64,000 bases of DNA from Nocardioides perillae (GCF_013409425.1 NZ_JACCAC010000001.1:2294001-2358000), one strand, 5' to 3'; numbered from the stretch's first letter, positions 9,065-18,708 are shown. Numbers and translations: made by a program. Notes: a model not told the origin generated them from the sequence alone.

Positions 9065-10596
9065 AGCGCCACCCGCGTCTCGCGGGCGCGACCGCGCAGC
9101 TGCACGGTCTCGACGACCTCCCAGTGCGCGGCCTCCGCGACCCCGGCTGCCTCGACGGTCTCGGCCGAGACCGCGACGCGGCCGGGCCGGTCCTTGGCGA
9201 GCTCGGTCAGGCGGGCCGCGGCGTTCACGGCGTCGCCGATGACGGTGTACTCGAAGCGCCGCTGGTCGCCGACGTTGCCCGCCACGGCCTCGCCGGTCGC
9301 GACCCCGATCCCGGCGCCCACCTCGGGCACCTCCTGCGCCAGCCGCGCCGCCACGCAGCGGGCCGTCTCCAGCGCCGCGCGCGCGTGGTCGTCCTGGTCG
9401 ACCGGGGCGCCGAAGACCGCGAGCACCGCGTCACCCATGAACTTGTTGACCAGGCCGCCGCGGCGGTCGACCTCGTCGACCACCACGCCGCAGAAGCGGT
9501 TGAGCAGCGCGACGACGTCGGTGGCCGGCCGCTCCTCGGCGTACGTCGTGGAGCCGACGAGGTCGACGAAGAGCACCGAGACGCACCGCACCTCGCCCCC
9601 GAGCTCGACGCTGCGCAGCAGGGCGGCCCGCGCCACGTCGTGCCCCACGTGGCGCCCGAAGATGTCGCGGATGCGCTCCCGCTCGCCGAGCCCCTCCGCC
9701 ATCCGGTTGAAGCCGGCCTGAAGCGCGCCGAGCTCGGTGCCGTCGTAGACCTGCAGCCGCACGTCGAGGTCGCCGCCCTCGACGCGGTGCAGCGCGTCGC
9801 GCACGTCGAGGATGGGGGAGACCACCGCGCGGGCGTCGAGCACCGCGATCAGCAGGCCGGGCACGAGCACGACGGTGCCGAGCACGAGCACGACCACCGC
9901 CAGCCGGGTGCGGCCGATGTCGTCGCCGGCCAGCGCCAGCACCGCGACGACCATGAGCCCGGCGACCGGCACCCCGGAGCCGAGCACCCAGAAGAGCAGC
10001 ATGCGCCGCTTGACGCCGGAGCCCGCCGTCGGGCGGTCGGTGAGCACGCGCGCGTCGTCGGTGAGGGCCCGTGCGGCGATCGGGCGCAGCCCGAACTCGG
10101 CGAGCAGGTAGGACACGGCGCACACGAGCACGCCGGCGATCGCGACCGACAGCAGCACCGTCGTGGTGAGGGCAGGCTGCAGCCACACCGCGAGGCCGGT
10201 GAGCAGCGCGACCCCGCCGGCCCACAGCACCGCCTGCATGACCGTCAGCCGCAGCGGCACCCGCAGCGCCGTGCGCCGCTCCTCGTCGCTGGGCACCCGC
10301 TGGTCGGTGGCCCAGCGCAGCGCCCGCAGGGTGACGGTGGTGCCCCACGCCGCGCCCACGAGGACCGCCACCCCGACGTAGGTCGGCACCGCGACCGCCG
10401 CCGCCAGCACCCCGGCGGCGCCCAGCGGCTCGGCGGGCCGCACCAGCCAGAAGACCCCGGCGACGACGAGCGCGCCGACGACGTTGGTGGTCACGATGAG
10501 GACCGTGAGGAGCAGCTGCACCCGCACGCGCAGCTGTCGCCGGCCCTGGTCGGCGGGCCCCAGGAGCCAGGAGCCGAAGGGCTGAGCGCTGCTCAC
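9037..10596 (-). CDS. Membrane-bound class III adenylate/guanylate cyclase with HAMP
   Basis: A 519-residue signalling protein: about six N-terminal transmembrane segments (residues about 20-230), a HAMP linker (SPILDVRDALHRVEGGDLDVRL), and a class III catalytic domain (FVDLVGSTTYAEE with metal Asp; NKFMGDAVLAVFG with substrate Lys and second Asp; YTVIGDAVNAAARL). This is the arrangement of the Rv1318c-Rv1320c group of mycobacteria. I chose GTG at 10596, which has TAGGGT 7 nt upstream; the longer ORF extending to 10935 would run through the divergent gene. Stop TAG at 9037-9039 lies inside the convergent ABC-F gene. Confidence 0.9.
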
Positions 10597-10603
10597 CGGC
10601 CCG

Positions 10604-10623
10604 ACCCTACTGGTCCGTATGCT
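10604..10623. promoter_or_regulatory. Back-to-back leaderless promoters (cyclase / enoyl-CoA hydratase)
   Basis: On the minus strand TAGGGT (10609-10604) lies 7 nt before the cyclase GTG; on the plus strand TATGCT (10618-10623) lies 7 nt before the hydratase ATG at 10631. The two -10-like hexamers are 8 bp apart and the whole intergenic gap is only 34 bp, so RNA polymerase could serve only one direction at a time. Inferred from sequence pattern only. Confidence 0.6.
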
Positions 10624-10630
10624 GCGCGGC

Positions 10631-11431
10631 ATGACTCCCGACGAGCTGGCCCAGGTCGGCCTCCGCTTCGAGGTCGACGGACCCGTCGCCACCCTCACCC
10701 TCGACCGGCCGGAGCGCCGCAACGCCCAGACGCCGGCGATGTGGCGTGCCATGGCCCGCCTGGGCGCCGAGGTCCCCGACGAGGTGCGGGTCGTCGTCGT
10801 GCGCGGCGCCGGCGTGTGCTTCTCCGCCGGCCTGGACCGCACCATGCTCGACCCGGCGCGCTCCGCAGCCGACGGGGGAGGCGACGAGACCGTCGTCGGC
10901 CTGCTCGCGCAGGACGACGAGGCGATCGTGCGCACGATCGGGGACTACCAGCAGGGTTTCCTGTGGCTGCGCGACCCGCGCTTCGTCTCGGTCGCCGCCG
11001 TGCACGGGCACGCCATCGGCGCGGGCTTCCAGCTCGCGCTGTCGTGCGACCTGCGGGTCGTCGCGGCCGACGCGCAGTTCTCCATGCGCGAGGCCGCGCT
11101 CGGGCTCGTGCCCGACCTCACGGGAACAAAACCGCTGGTCGAGGCCGTTGGCTACGCGCGGGCACTGGAGCTGTGCACCACCGCCCGCACCTTCGGCGCC
11201 GAGCAGGCGGCGGCGTACGGCCTGACGACGGTCGACTGCGCCGCCGACGGCCTCGACGCCGCGCTGGAGGAGCTGGTCGGCGCGCTGACCGCCCCGATGG
11301 CGGGTGCGGTGCGGGCGACCAAGCAGGTCGTGCAGCAGGCGTCCGCGAACGACCTGGCCACCCAGTGCCTGGTCGAGCGCACCGCCCAGGTCGGCCGCTT
11401 CCGCGAGCTGGCCGCCCTGGCCGGCGCCTGA
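10631..11431 (+). CDS. Enoyl-CoA hydratase/isomerase family protein
   Basis: A 266-residue crotonase-fold protein with the CoA-binding entry LDRPERRNAQTPAMW, oxyanion motif FSAGLDRTML and the second loop HGHAIGAGFQLALSCDLRV. REAALGLVPDLTG contains the Glu/Asp region used for acid-base chemistry, so hydratase activity is plausible. It is distinct in sequence from the crotonase-fold gene at 5609. ATG at 10631 is preferred over an in-frame ATG at 10619 because TATGCT (10618-10623) would be the -10 of a leaderless transcript. Confidence 0.88.
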   Translation: MTPDELAQVGLRFEVDGPVATLTLDRPERRNAQTPAMWRAMARLGAEVPDEVRVVVVRGAGVCFSAGLDRTMLDPARSAADGGGDETVVGLLAQDDEAIVRTIGDYQQGFLWLRDPRFVSVAAVHGHAIGAGFQLALSCDLRVVAADAQFSMREAALGLVPDLTGTKPLVEAVGYARALELCTTARTFGAEQAAAYGLTTVDCAADGLDAALEELVGALTAPMAGAVRATKQVVQQASANDLATQCLVERTAQVGRFRELAALAGA

Positions 11432-11495
11432 GCGGGGCCGCCCGGCCCGCACCCCGCGGGACCGGGCGAGGTGGGGCGAGGCGGGAGGAGACCCG

Positions 11496-13382
11496 GTGTC
11501 GATGTCAGGGATGGGGCCGGCCTTCCGGACGCTGCGCACGGACCGCAGCGTGGCCCAGCAGCGGCTCGACCGCAGCACCGTGCGCCGGGTCCTGCGCTTC
11601 GCGCGCCCGCACCGCCGGCTGATCGCGCTCTTCCTCGTCCTCACGGTCGTCGACGCCGGTCTGGTCGTCGTCAACCCCCTGCTGATCCAGCGCATCATCG
11701 ACGACGGCATCCTCGGCGGCGACCCGACGCTCATCACCCTCCTCGCGCTCGCCATGGTCGCCACCACCCTGGTGAGCGGGGTGCTGATGGTGCTGATGGG
11801 CCTGCTGTCGTCCCGCATCGGCGAGGGCCTGATCTTCGACCTGCGCACGCAGGTCTTCGCCCACGTGCAGCGCCAGTCGTTGGCCTTCTTCACCCGCACC
11901 CAGACCGGCGCGCTGGTCTCCCGGCTCAACAACGACGTCATCGGCGCCCAGCGTGCCTTCACCTCGACGCTGTCCGGCACGGTGTCCAACGCGATCGCCG
12001 TGGTCGTCGTCGGCATCACGATGTTCGCGCTCAGCTGGCAGGTCACGCTGCTGTGCCTGGCGACCTTCCCGTTCCTCTTCCTCGCCTCCCGCGTCGTCGG
12101 CGCCACGCTCTCCGGCCTGACCCGGCAGCAGATGGACGGCAACGCCGACCTGGGCAACGCGATGACCGAGCGCTTCAACGTCGGCGGCGCGACCCTCCTC
12201 AAGCTCTTCGGGCGTCGCGAGGACGAGGACGCGCTCTTCGCCCGCAAGGCCGCCAACGTGCGCGACCTGGGCATCCGCATCGCCTTCGTCACCCGCCTCT
12301 TCACCACGGCGATGATGACGGTGCCGGCGCTCGCCACGGCCCTCGTCTACGGCGTCGGCGGCCACCTCGCGCTGCGCGACCAGCTGACCATCGGCACGCT
12401 CGGCGCCCTGGCCACCCTGCTGCTGCGCCTGCTCGGCCCGCTGCAGGGCCTGTCCAACGTGCGCATCGACGTGATGACCGCGCTGGTGAGCTTCGAGCGC
12501 GTCTTCGAGGTGCTCGACCTGCCCTCCACCATCCAGGAGCGTCCCGGCGCGCGACCGCTGCCCGCCGGCAGCGCCTCGCTGGAGTTCGACGGCGTCGGCT
12601 TCACCTACCCCCGCGCCGACGAGGTCTCGCTCGCCTCGCTCGAGACCGTGGCCCGCACCGACGGCCGCGTCAACGAGCAGGTCCTGCACGACGTCACCTT
12701 CTCGGCCGCGCCGGGGGAGATGGTGGCGCTGGTCGGCCCGTCGGGCGCGGGCAAGACCACCGTCACCCACCTCGTCGCGCGCCTCTACGACGTCACCGAG
12801 GGCGTCGTGCGGGTCGGTGGCCACGACGTGCGCGACCTGACGCTGCAGTCGCTCGAGGACGCCGTCGGCTACGTCACCCAGGACGCCCACATGTTCCACG
12901 ACACCGTGCGCGCCAACCTCGCCTACGCCAAGCCCGACGCCGAGGACACGCTGGTGTGGGCCGCCCTCGACGCGGCACGCATCGGCGACCTGGTGCGCTC
13001 GCTGCCCGACGGCCTCGACACCGTCGTCGGCGACCGCGGCTACCGCCTCTCCGGCGGTGAGCGCCAGCGCCTCGCGATCGCCCGGCTGCTGCTCAAGGCG
13101 CCGCCGATCGTGGTGCTCGACGAGGCCACCGCACACCTGGACTCCGAGTCGGAGACCGCCGTCCAGCGTGCCCTCGACGCGGCGCTCGCGGGCCGCACGT
13201 CCCTGGTGATCGCCCACCGCCTCTCGACCGTGCGCCACGCCGACCGCATCCTGGTGCTCGACGGCGGCCGGGTCGTGCAGAGCGGCACCCACGCCGAGCT
13301 GCTGGCGGAGGGCGGGCTCTACGCCGACCTCTACCGCACCCAGTTCCTCGACGACACCCCGAAGGCGGGCGCCGGGGTCTGA
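11496..13382 (+). CDS. ABC transporter, fused membrane and ATPase domains
   Basis: A 628-residue half-transporter of the type I exporter (MsbA/Sav1866-like) family. Six transmembrane helices occupy about residues 45-330, followed by a nucleotide-binding domain with Walker A GPSGAGKTT (about 415), Q-loop YVTQDAHMFHD, signature LSGGERQR, Walker B IVVLDEATAHLD and H-loop IAHRLST. It would work as a homodimer; substrate unknown. The GTG at 11496 has GGGAGGAG at 5 nt spacing. An in-frame ATG at 11502 is the alternative. Confidence 0.93.
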   Translation: MSMSGMGPAFRTLRTDRSVAQQRLDRSTVRRVLRFARPHRRLIALFLVLTVVDAGLVVVNPLLIQRIIDDGILGGDPTLITLLALAMVATTLVSGVLMVLMGLLSSRIGEGLIFDLRTQVFAHVQRQSLAFFTRTQTGALVSRLNNDVIGAQRAFTSTLSGTVSNAIAVVVVGITMFALSWQVTLLCLATFPFLFLASRVVGATLSGLTRQQMDGNADLGNAMTERFNVGGATLLKLFGRREDEDALFARKAANVRDLGIRIAFVTRLFTTAMMTVPALATALVYGVGGHLALRDQLTIGTLGALATLLLRLLGPLQGLSNVRIDVMTALVSFERVFEVLDLPSTIQERPGARPLPAGSASLEFDGVGFTYPRADEVSLASLETVARTDGRVNEQVLHDVTFSAAPGEMVALVGPSGAGKTTVTHLVARLYDVTEGVVRVGGHDVRDLTLQSLEDAVGYVTQDAHMFHDTVRANLAYAKPDAEDTLVWAALDAARIGDLVRSLPDGLDTVVGDRGYRLSGGERQRLAIARLLLKAPPIVVLDEATAHLDSESETAVQRALDAALAGRTSLVIAHRLSTVRHADRILVLDGGRVVQSGTHAELLAEGGLYADLYRTQFLDDTPKAGAGV

Positions 13383-13412
13383 GGGCCCTCGGCCGCGAGG
13401 CCGGGTCCCGGC

Positions 13413-14249
13413 TCAGCCCGACGAGCGCACGGCGCGCCGCCGGGCGCGCTCGCGGGCCTGCTGCAGCGCCCGCTCGTCGGGGCTCAGCCGCGGCGCGGGC
13501 GGCGCCTTGCGGCCCGTGGCGCGACGCCACTCGTCGTAGGCGAGGTAGCCGAAGCCGACGAGGGCCAGCAGGCCGAAGAACCACCACTGGAGGCCGTAGA
13601 AGAAGTGCGGTCCGTCGTCGAGGTCGGGCAGCTCGGCCGCGGCCAGCGGGTCCTCGGGCGCGGGGGACTCCTCGACGAGGTCGACGAAACCGGCGTAGAC
13701 CTGCCGGTCGAGCGCGTCGCCGATGGCCTCGCTCGACACCGCGCGGGTCGACTGCGCGGTCACCGACGTGGCGTCGCCGGTCGCGTCTCGCCGCACCCAG
13801 CCGGTGATCGTCACCTCGCCGGCCGGCGGTGCGGGCAGGGCGTCGAGGTCGGAGCCGTCGATGCCGCTGTTGCGGGTCGCCAGCCAGCCGCGGTCGACCA
13901 GCAGCGCCGTGCCGTCGTCGGTCACGAGCGGCACGACGAGGTCCACTCCGGAGCGGCCCTCGCGGGTGCGGTAGCGGACGACGACGGTGTCGGACACGGC
14001 GTACTCGCCGGTGGCGGTGACGCGGCGCCACTCGTCCTCCGGCGCGACCGGCTCGTCCACCGACATGAGGTCGTCGACCGGCACCGGCGGTGCGTCCTCG
14101 GCGGCGCGCACCAGGGCGTTGCGGTCCCGGCGCTCGTCGAGCCGGCCGAACTGCCACTCGCCGAGGTACCACGCCAGCGAGGCCAGCAGTGCGACCACGA
14201 GGCCGAAGAGCACCCACCGGCGGGAGAGGAGGAAGCGCAACGAGCCCAC
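13413..14249 (-). CDS. SURF1 family protein
   Basis: A 278-residue SURF1/Shy1-like protein, an assembly factor of cytochrome c oxidase. It has one transmembrane helix at each end (RRWVLFGLVVALLASLAWYLG, about residues 10-30, and FFGLLALVGFGYLAY, about 230-245) enclosing an extracytoplasmic domain with the family signatures LGEWQFGRLDERRDRN and VDRGWLA. The C-terminal basic tail is cytoplasmic. GTG start at 14249 has TAGCCT 6 nt upstream. It is divergent from moaA. Confidence 0.92.
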   Translation of the reverse strand: MGSLRFLLSRRWVLFGLVVALLASLAWYLGEWQFGRLDERRDRNALVRAAEDAPPVPVDDLMSVDEPVAPEDEWRRVTATGEYAVSDTVVVRYRTREGRSGVDLVVPLVTDDGTALLVDRGWLATRNSGIDGSDLDALPAPPAGEVTITGWVRRDATGDATSVTAQSTRAVSSEAIGDALDRQVYAGFVDLVEESPAPEDPLAAAELPDLDDGPHFFYGLQWWFFGLLALVGFGYLAYDEWRRATGRKAPPAPRLSPDERALQQARERARRRAVRSSG

Positions 14250-14322
14250 GCTCCGAGGCTAGCCCGCGCGACGCGGCCGTCGACGCGCCGGCGGTGTCGG
14301 GTGCGCCACCTATGCTGGGCGT

Positions 14323-15345
14323 GTGACCGCGACGACACAGGCAGGCACGGACCCCCGCGTGCTCGGCGACCGCTTCGGGCGGGTCGCGACCGACCTGCGC
14401 GTGTCGCTCACCGACCGGTGCAACCTGCGCTGCTCCTACTGCATGCCGGCCGAAGGCCTCGACTGGCTGCCGACCGAGCAGGTCCTCACCGACGACGAGG
14501 TCGTGCGGCTGATCCGCATCGGCCACGACCTGCTCGGGATCCGCGAGGTCCGCTTCACCGGCGGTGAGCCGCTCGTGCGCCGCGGGCTCGTCGACATCGT
14601 GCGTCGCACGCGCGAGGTGGGCCCGGACCTCGAGATCTCGCTCACGACCAACGCGCTGGGCCTGGCCCGCACCGCCCACGCCCTCGCCGAGGCCGGCCTC
14701 GACCGGGTCAACGCCAGCCTCGACAGCGTGCGTGCAGAGACCTTCGCGACCATCACCCGGCGCGACCGGCTGCAGGACGTGCTCGACGGCCTGGCGGCGG
14801 CGCGCGACGCCGGCCTGGGCCCGATCAAGGTCAACGCGGTGCTGCTGCGCGGCCACAACGACGACCAGGCCGCGGAGCTGCTGCGCTGGGCGGTCGCCGA
14901 GGGTTACCAGCTGCGCTTCATCGAGCAGATGCCGCTCGACGCCCAGCACGACTGGTCGCGTGCCGAGATGATCACCGCCGAGGAGATCCTGGCCCGCCTG
15001 GAGGCCGAGTTCACGCTCACGCCGGCCTCCGAGCCGCGGGGGAGCGCTCCTGCCGAGCTGTGGCAGGTCGACGGGGGGCCGGCCACCGTCGGCGTGATCG
15101 CGTCGGTGACCCGGCCCTTCTGCGGTGACTGCGACCGGGTGCGGCTCACCGCTGACGGTCAGGTGCGCAACTGCCTGTTCGCACGCGAGGAGTCCGACCT
15201 GCGCGGCGCGATGCGTGCCGGTGCCACCGACGACGAGCTCGCTGATCGCTGGGTCGCCGCGATGGCGGTGAAGCGCGCCGGCCACGGCATCGACGACGTG
15301 ACCTTCCTGCAACCCGACCGCCCGATGTCGGCGATCGGCGGCTGA
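14323..15345 (+). CDS. moaA: GTP 3',8-cyclase MoaA
   Basis: A 340-residue radical SAM enzyme of molybdenum cofactor biosynthesis, converting GTP to the 3',8-cyclo intermediate. The N-terminal cluster ligands are C33, C37 and C40 in RCNLRCSYCMP. The C-terminal [4Fe-4S] cluster motif is FCGDCDRVRLTADGQVRNC (CxxC-13-C). The protein ends in the conserved GG tail needed by MoaA. The GTG at 14323 has TATGCT at 14311-14316, 6 nt upstream. Other moa genes are not in this window. Confidence 0.97.
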   Translation: MTATTQAGTDPRVLGDRFGRVATDLRVSLTDRCNLRCSYCMPAEGLDWLPTEQVLTDDEVVRLIRIGHDLLGIREVRFTGGEPLVRRGLVDIVRRTREVGPDLEISLTTNALGLARTAHALAEAGLDRVNASLDSVRAETFATITRRDRLQDVLDGLAAARDAGLGPIKVNAVLLRGHNDDQAAELLRWAVAEGYQLRFIEQMPLDAQHDWSRAEMITAEEILARLEAEFTLTPASEPRGSAPAELWQVDGGPATVGVIASVTRPFCGDCDRVRLTADGQVRNCLFAREESDLRGAMRAGATDDELADRWVAAMAVKRAGHGIDDVTFLQPDRPMSAIGG

Positions 15346-15362
15346 CCGCCCGCTGCGCCCGC

Positions 15363-15608
15363 CTAGTCGGCCCCGGCCTCCGGCAGGTCGTCGGGCCGGT
15401 CCTCGGGCTGGTCCTGGGGGAGGTCGGCGAAGGCGACGGTCTCCCGCAGGAAGCCGCGGGCGCCCAGGAAGTCGCCCAGGCTGTCCCGGTGCGTCTCGCA
15501 GGCCAGCCAGGTCTTGCGCCGCTCGGGCGGGTGCAGGCGCGGGTTGTTCCACTGCAGCGCCCAGACGGCGTCGGCGCGGCAGTCGCGCGCGGAGCAGGTG
15601 GGGGTCAC
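15363..15608 (-). CDS. Small conserved cysteine/histidine protein
   Basis: An 81-residue protein of an actinobacterial family of unknown function. Its core contains CSARDCRADAVWALQWNNP followed by ERRKTWLACETHRDSL, i.e. a C-x4-C and C-x2-H pair that could bind a metal. The C-terminus is an acidic D/E/P-rich tail. I chose GTG at 15608 because GAGGTGA sits just upstream; a TTG at 15683 would add 25 P/R-rich residues of no clear homology. Transcribed downstream of the DUF3099 gene on the same strand. Confidence 0.7.
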   Translation of the reverse strand: MTPTCSARDCRADAVWALQWNNPRLHPPERRKTWLACETHRDSLGDFLGARGFLRETVAFADLPQDQPEDRPDDLPEAGAD

Positions 15609-15801
15609 GGGCTCACCTCGCGGCACGGGCTCGGGATCGGGGCGTCGCGGCGCCGGCCGGGCAGGCCGGGTGGTGCCGGACAACCACGGGGGAAGCCGTC
15701 CGGCACCACGGCCGACGGGCAGCGCGAGCGCGCCCGTCGGTTGATTCTTGCACGACCACCCGCGAGCGCGTCCACGGTCCGGGTGGGGCCGCGTGCCGCC
15801 C

Positions 15802-16176
15802 TCAGTCCAGCGGTCGGTAGACCGTCGAGCCGCCGCCCGGGGGGAGCTGCCGACGGTCGCTCGTGGGCTGCCGGAGCCGGAACCCGTCGGTGCGCGGACC
15901 GGCCACGTTGGCGATGATCACCGCGACGTAGGGCAGCACGACCGCGCCGAGCAGCGCCAGCGAGAACGCCCAGACGCTGACGTTGACGGTGAAGACGGCG
16001 GCGACGACGCAGATGGTGCGCAGCGCCATCGAGAAGAGGTACTTGTTCTGCCGCGACCGGATGTCGTCGGCAGCGCTCGAGGGCGCCTCGGTGATGCGCA
16101 CCGGCTCGGTGCCGCGGCGCTGCCGCGCCTGCCCGCCCGGGCGGACCGCTCCACGACCTGCTCCGCGCGCTGCCAT
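15802..16176 (-). CDS. DUF3099 membrane protein
   Basis: A 124-residue protein with a basic N-terminus, the DUF3099 hallmark VRITEAPSSAADDIRSRQNKYL, and two transmembrane helices (about residues 50-68 and 71-90; the second includes ALLGAVVLPYVAVIIAN). The C-terminus is polar. Function unknown; widespread in actinobacteria and often near small conserved genes like the one at 15363. The ATG at 16176 has TACGCT 7 nt upstream, suggesting a leaderless transcript. Confidence 0.88.
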   Translation of the reverse strand: MAARGAGRGAVRPGGQARQRRGTEPVRITEAPSSAADDIRSRQNKYLFSMALRTICVVAAVFTVNVSVWAFSLALLGAVVLPYVAVIIANVAGPRTDGFRLRQPTSDRRQLPPGGGSTVYRPLD

Positions 16177-16262
16177 GACCTCGAGCGTACGTCGCTACCA
16201 TCGCAGAACCCAGCGGCCCCGGAGCGGGCTGCGCCACGTCTCGCCGAACCCCAGGAGCACCC

Positions 16263-16475
16263 GTGACCGACCGCACCTACCGCGTCTCCGAGATCGTCGG
16301 CACCTCGCCCGACGGGATCGACCAGGCGATCCGCAACGGCATCGCCCGCGCCAGCAAGACGCTGCGCCACCTCGACTGGTTCGAGGTGACCCAGGTCCGC
16401 GGCCACGTCAAGGACGGCGCCGTGGACCACTTCCAGGTCGGGATGAAGATCGGCTTCCGCCTCGAGGACGAGTGA
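16263..16475 (+). CDS. Dodecin family flavin-binding protein
   Basis: A 70-residue protein matching dodecins, which form dodecamers that store or buffer flavins (riboflavin, FMN) and CoA. The pattern TYRVSEIVGTSPDGIDQAIRNG...LDWFEVTQVRGHV is characteristic, including the conserved tryptophan that stacks on the isoalloxazine ring. GTG at 16263 has AGGAG (16253-16257) at 5 nt. The gene is convergent with the GDPD gene, 10 nt apart. Confidence 0.93.
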   Translation: MTDRTYRVSEIVGTSPDGIDQAIRNGIARASKTLRHLDWFEVTQVRGHVKDGAVDHFQVGMKIGFRLEDE

Positions 16476-16485
16476 CGTCCGGCAG

Positions 16486-17442
16486 CTAGGTGGCCCGGTC
16501 GCCCGGGGCGGTCCGGGCGGCCCGCCGCTCCGCGCGCAGCCGCCGCCGCTCCGCCCGGGCGCGCGCGGCGCGGTGGTAGCGTTCCTCGACCTCGGCGCGC
16601 ACCCGCAGCGCGAGCTCGGGCTCGTTGGTCGTGACGAGCCACGCGCGGCCCGGCCGCATCCAGTAGCGCAGTGCCTCCTCGTCGTCGACCGTCCACACCA
16701 GGAGCGGCAGGTCCACGCGCCGCGCGAAGGAGCGGACCCCCGCCCGGGCCAGGCGCTGGTGGGCCACGACGACGTTGGCCCGTGAGTCGCGCACCCGCGG
16801 GCGGGCGACGACCTCCGAGGTGCGGATGCGGACCTTCTCGGCCACCGGCAGGCCCACGGTGCTGCGCCCGAGCGACAACCCCACCAGCAGCGGCAGTCCC
16901 TCGCCCTCCGCCCAGTCGCGCACGGCGCGCACGGAGTCGTCGTCGAGCGTGGTCACGACGAGGTCGTGCGGGCCCAGGCGCTCGACCGCGAGCCGCGCCG
17001 CCGCCACCTCCGCAGTGCTCGCCGGGTCGGCGTACGCCGCCGCGGGGGAGCGGAACTTGAGGTCGACGTGCGCCTGCTTGCCGGTGCCGGCGAGGGCGTC
17101 GAGGACCTCGTCGTAGCGCAGCACCTCCGACACCGCCCCGGCGTACGTCGCGAGGTCGAGGTGCGCGAGCGGGCGCAGCGCGCCGCCGACCTCCACCACG
17201 TCGTCGTGGTGGAGCACGAACGTGCCGTCGCCGAGGAGCTGCACGTCGAACTCGACGAAGTCGACCTCGAGCCCGAGCGCGCGGTCGAGCGCCACCCGGG
17301 TGTTCTCGAGGTGGGTCGCCGTGCCGGCCCCGCACCGGTGGGCACTGACCAGCACCGGCGGCGCGGGGCGACGGGCGCGCCCCGGGGCGAGGCGTCGAGG
17401 CGGCGTCGGTCGGGGCGCCTCGGCCGGCGCGTCTCGTGTCAC
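16486..17442 (-). CDS. Glycerophosphodiester phosphodiesterase family protein
   Basis: A 318-residue GDPD-fold (TIM barrel) protein. Core motifs are VSAHRCGAGTATHLENT, where the usual HRG is HRC, EVDFVEFDVQLLGDGTFVLHHDD (catalytic Glu/Asp/His), and HVDLKFRSP. The C-terminal about 35 residues are a highly basic R/A-rich helix. It would hydrolyse glycerophosphodiesters from phospholipid turnover. The window's longer ORF to 17682 has an unstructured extension; GTG at 17442, with CAGACT 6 nt upstream, is the better start. Confidence 0.85.
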   Translation of the reverse strand: MTRDAPAEAPRPTPPRRLAPGRARRPAPPVLVSAHRCGAGTATHLENTRVALDRALGLEVDFVEFDVQLLGDGTFVLHHDDVVEVGGALRPLAHLDLATYAGAVSEVLRYDEVLDALAGTGKQAHVDLKFRSPAAAYADPASTAEVAAARLAVERLGPHDLVVTTLDDDSVRAVRDWAEGEGLPLLVGLSLGRSTVGLPVAEKVRIRTSEVVARPRVRDSRANVVVAHQRLARAGVRSFARRVDLPLLVWTVDDEEALRYWMRPGRAWLVTTNEPELALRVRAEVEERYHRAARARAERRRLRAERRAARTAPGDRAT

Positions 17443-17581
17443 CGCTCCAGTCTGGGGCGCGGAGCGGCCGGGGCCGCAGCGGCACGCTGGTTTGAGCGCC
17501 GTCACCGGGGGGAACACCCCTCTCGGCGAGCCGTGTCCCGGGGCGGCGTCGCCCTCCGCCCCGCTCGACTCGAGGAGTCCC

Positions 17582-18676
17582 GTGCCACCGCACCTCCCCA
17601 CCCGCCCCGTCCGTGCGCGAGCCGCGGCTGCCGCCACCCTCGCGTCGCTGGCCGTCGTCGCCGCCGGTGCTGCACCCGCCACGGCTGCCGGCCGAGGTCA
17701 CGAGGAGCGACCCGGTGGCGGGGGGGAGCGCGGCACCGGCTCTGCCGCGGCACCGGCGCCGGGCGAGCGCTCGAGTGGGCGCGGCAGCGACCGCGGAGGC
17801 GACGACCGCGGCAGCGTCCGCGGAGGCGACGACCGAGGCCCGCGTGCAGACGGCCCGGGTGCCGGAGACGACGGCGACCGCGGCCCCGACGACCGCTCCC
17901 AGGACCGCGACCGCTCCCAGGACCGCGACGACCGCGACCGCGGCGACCGGGGCACGGACCGCGACCGCGGCGCACCGGCCGCTGCTGAGCGAGATCGCGG
18001 CGGTGAGCGCGGCGGTGAGCGCGGCGGTGAGCGCGGCACTGGGCGCGGCAGCGAGCGCGGTAGGGGCGCCGAGGGCGAGCGCGCGCCCGGCCCCGAGCGC
18101 GGGCGTCCCGCCACGTCCGGGCAGCCCGGCACCGCCGAGCAGCCACCCGCCGCGCCGGGCACGACCGATCCCGGTCCTGGCGACGCCTCCACGGGCTCGG
18201 AGCCGACCGCCGGACCCGCCGAGGGCCCGGCCGACGGCGACGCCGACGAGTCCGTCGCCGCCGCGGCCCCGACGACCGCGGCGACCGCCGCCGCCGCGGT
18301 GCGGACGCCGGTCGCAGCGCGGGTCAGCGCGGCGGGCGGGGTCGGCCGCGCGAGCAGCGAGGGCCCGCAGTCGCCGCAGGCCGCGGCCCAGGTGTGGGAG
18401 CTCGGTCCCGGCGCCCAGCGCGACATGGCCGAGCCCACCTGGTCGACCGCCGACGACATGCCGCTGTGGTGGTGGCGGGGCGAGGCCCCGGCGTCCGTGG
18501 CAGCCGGCCTCGGCCCGGCCGCGCCGCTCGCGGTGGCGCAGGCGGCCCTGCCCGGCTCCGCGACGGAGCGGGAGGTCGCCTTCCTGCTGCTCGTCGGGGC
18601 CGGCGGCGGTGCTGCGCTGCTCGGCGCTGCGGCTCGCCGCCGTCCCGCCCGAGCACGGGTGCGCACGCCGCGCTGA
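17582..18676 (+). CDS. Secreted Asp/Arg/Gly-rich surface protein
   Basis: A 364-residue protein: basic N-terminus plus hydrophobic stretch (AAAAATLASLAVVAAGAAPATAA) as signal peptide, then about 130 residues of charged low complexity built from D, R, G and E (DRSQDRDRSQDRDD, repeated GGERGGERG at about 17999-18040), then A/P/T/G-rich sequence. Near the end LPGSATERE precedes a hydrophobic helix (VAFLLLVGAGGGAALLGAAA) and RRR, the layout of a cell-wall sorting tail without a canonical LPXTG. It lies two genes upstream of a sortase. GTG at 17582 with GAGGAG 4 nt upstream. Function unknown. Confidence 0.7.
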   Translation: MPPHLPTRPVRARAAAAATLASLAVVAAGAAPATAAGRGHEERPGGGGERGTGSAAAPAPGERSSGRGSDRGGDDRGSVRGGDDRGPRADGPGAGDDGDRGPDDRSQDRDRSQDRDDRDRGDRGTDRDRGAPAAAERDRGGERGGERGGERGTGRGSERGRGAEGERAPGPERGRPATSGQPGTAEQPPAAPGTTDPGPGDASTGSEPTAGPAEGPADGDADESVAAAAPTTAATAAAAVRTPVAARVSAAGGVGRASSEGPQSPQAAAQVWELGPGAQRDMAEPTWSTADDMPLWWWRGEAPASVAAGLGPAAPLAVAQAALPGSATEREVAFLLLVGAGGGAALLGAAARRRPARARVRTPR

Positions 18677-18708
18677 GCCTGACCGCGCGCCCGAAGCCTC
18701 ACCGCCTC

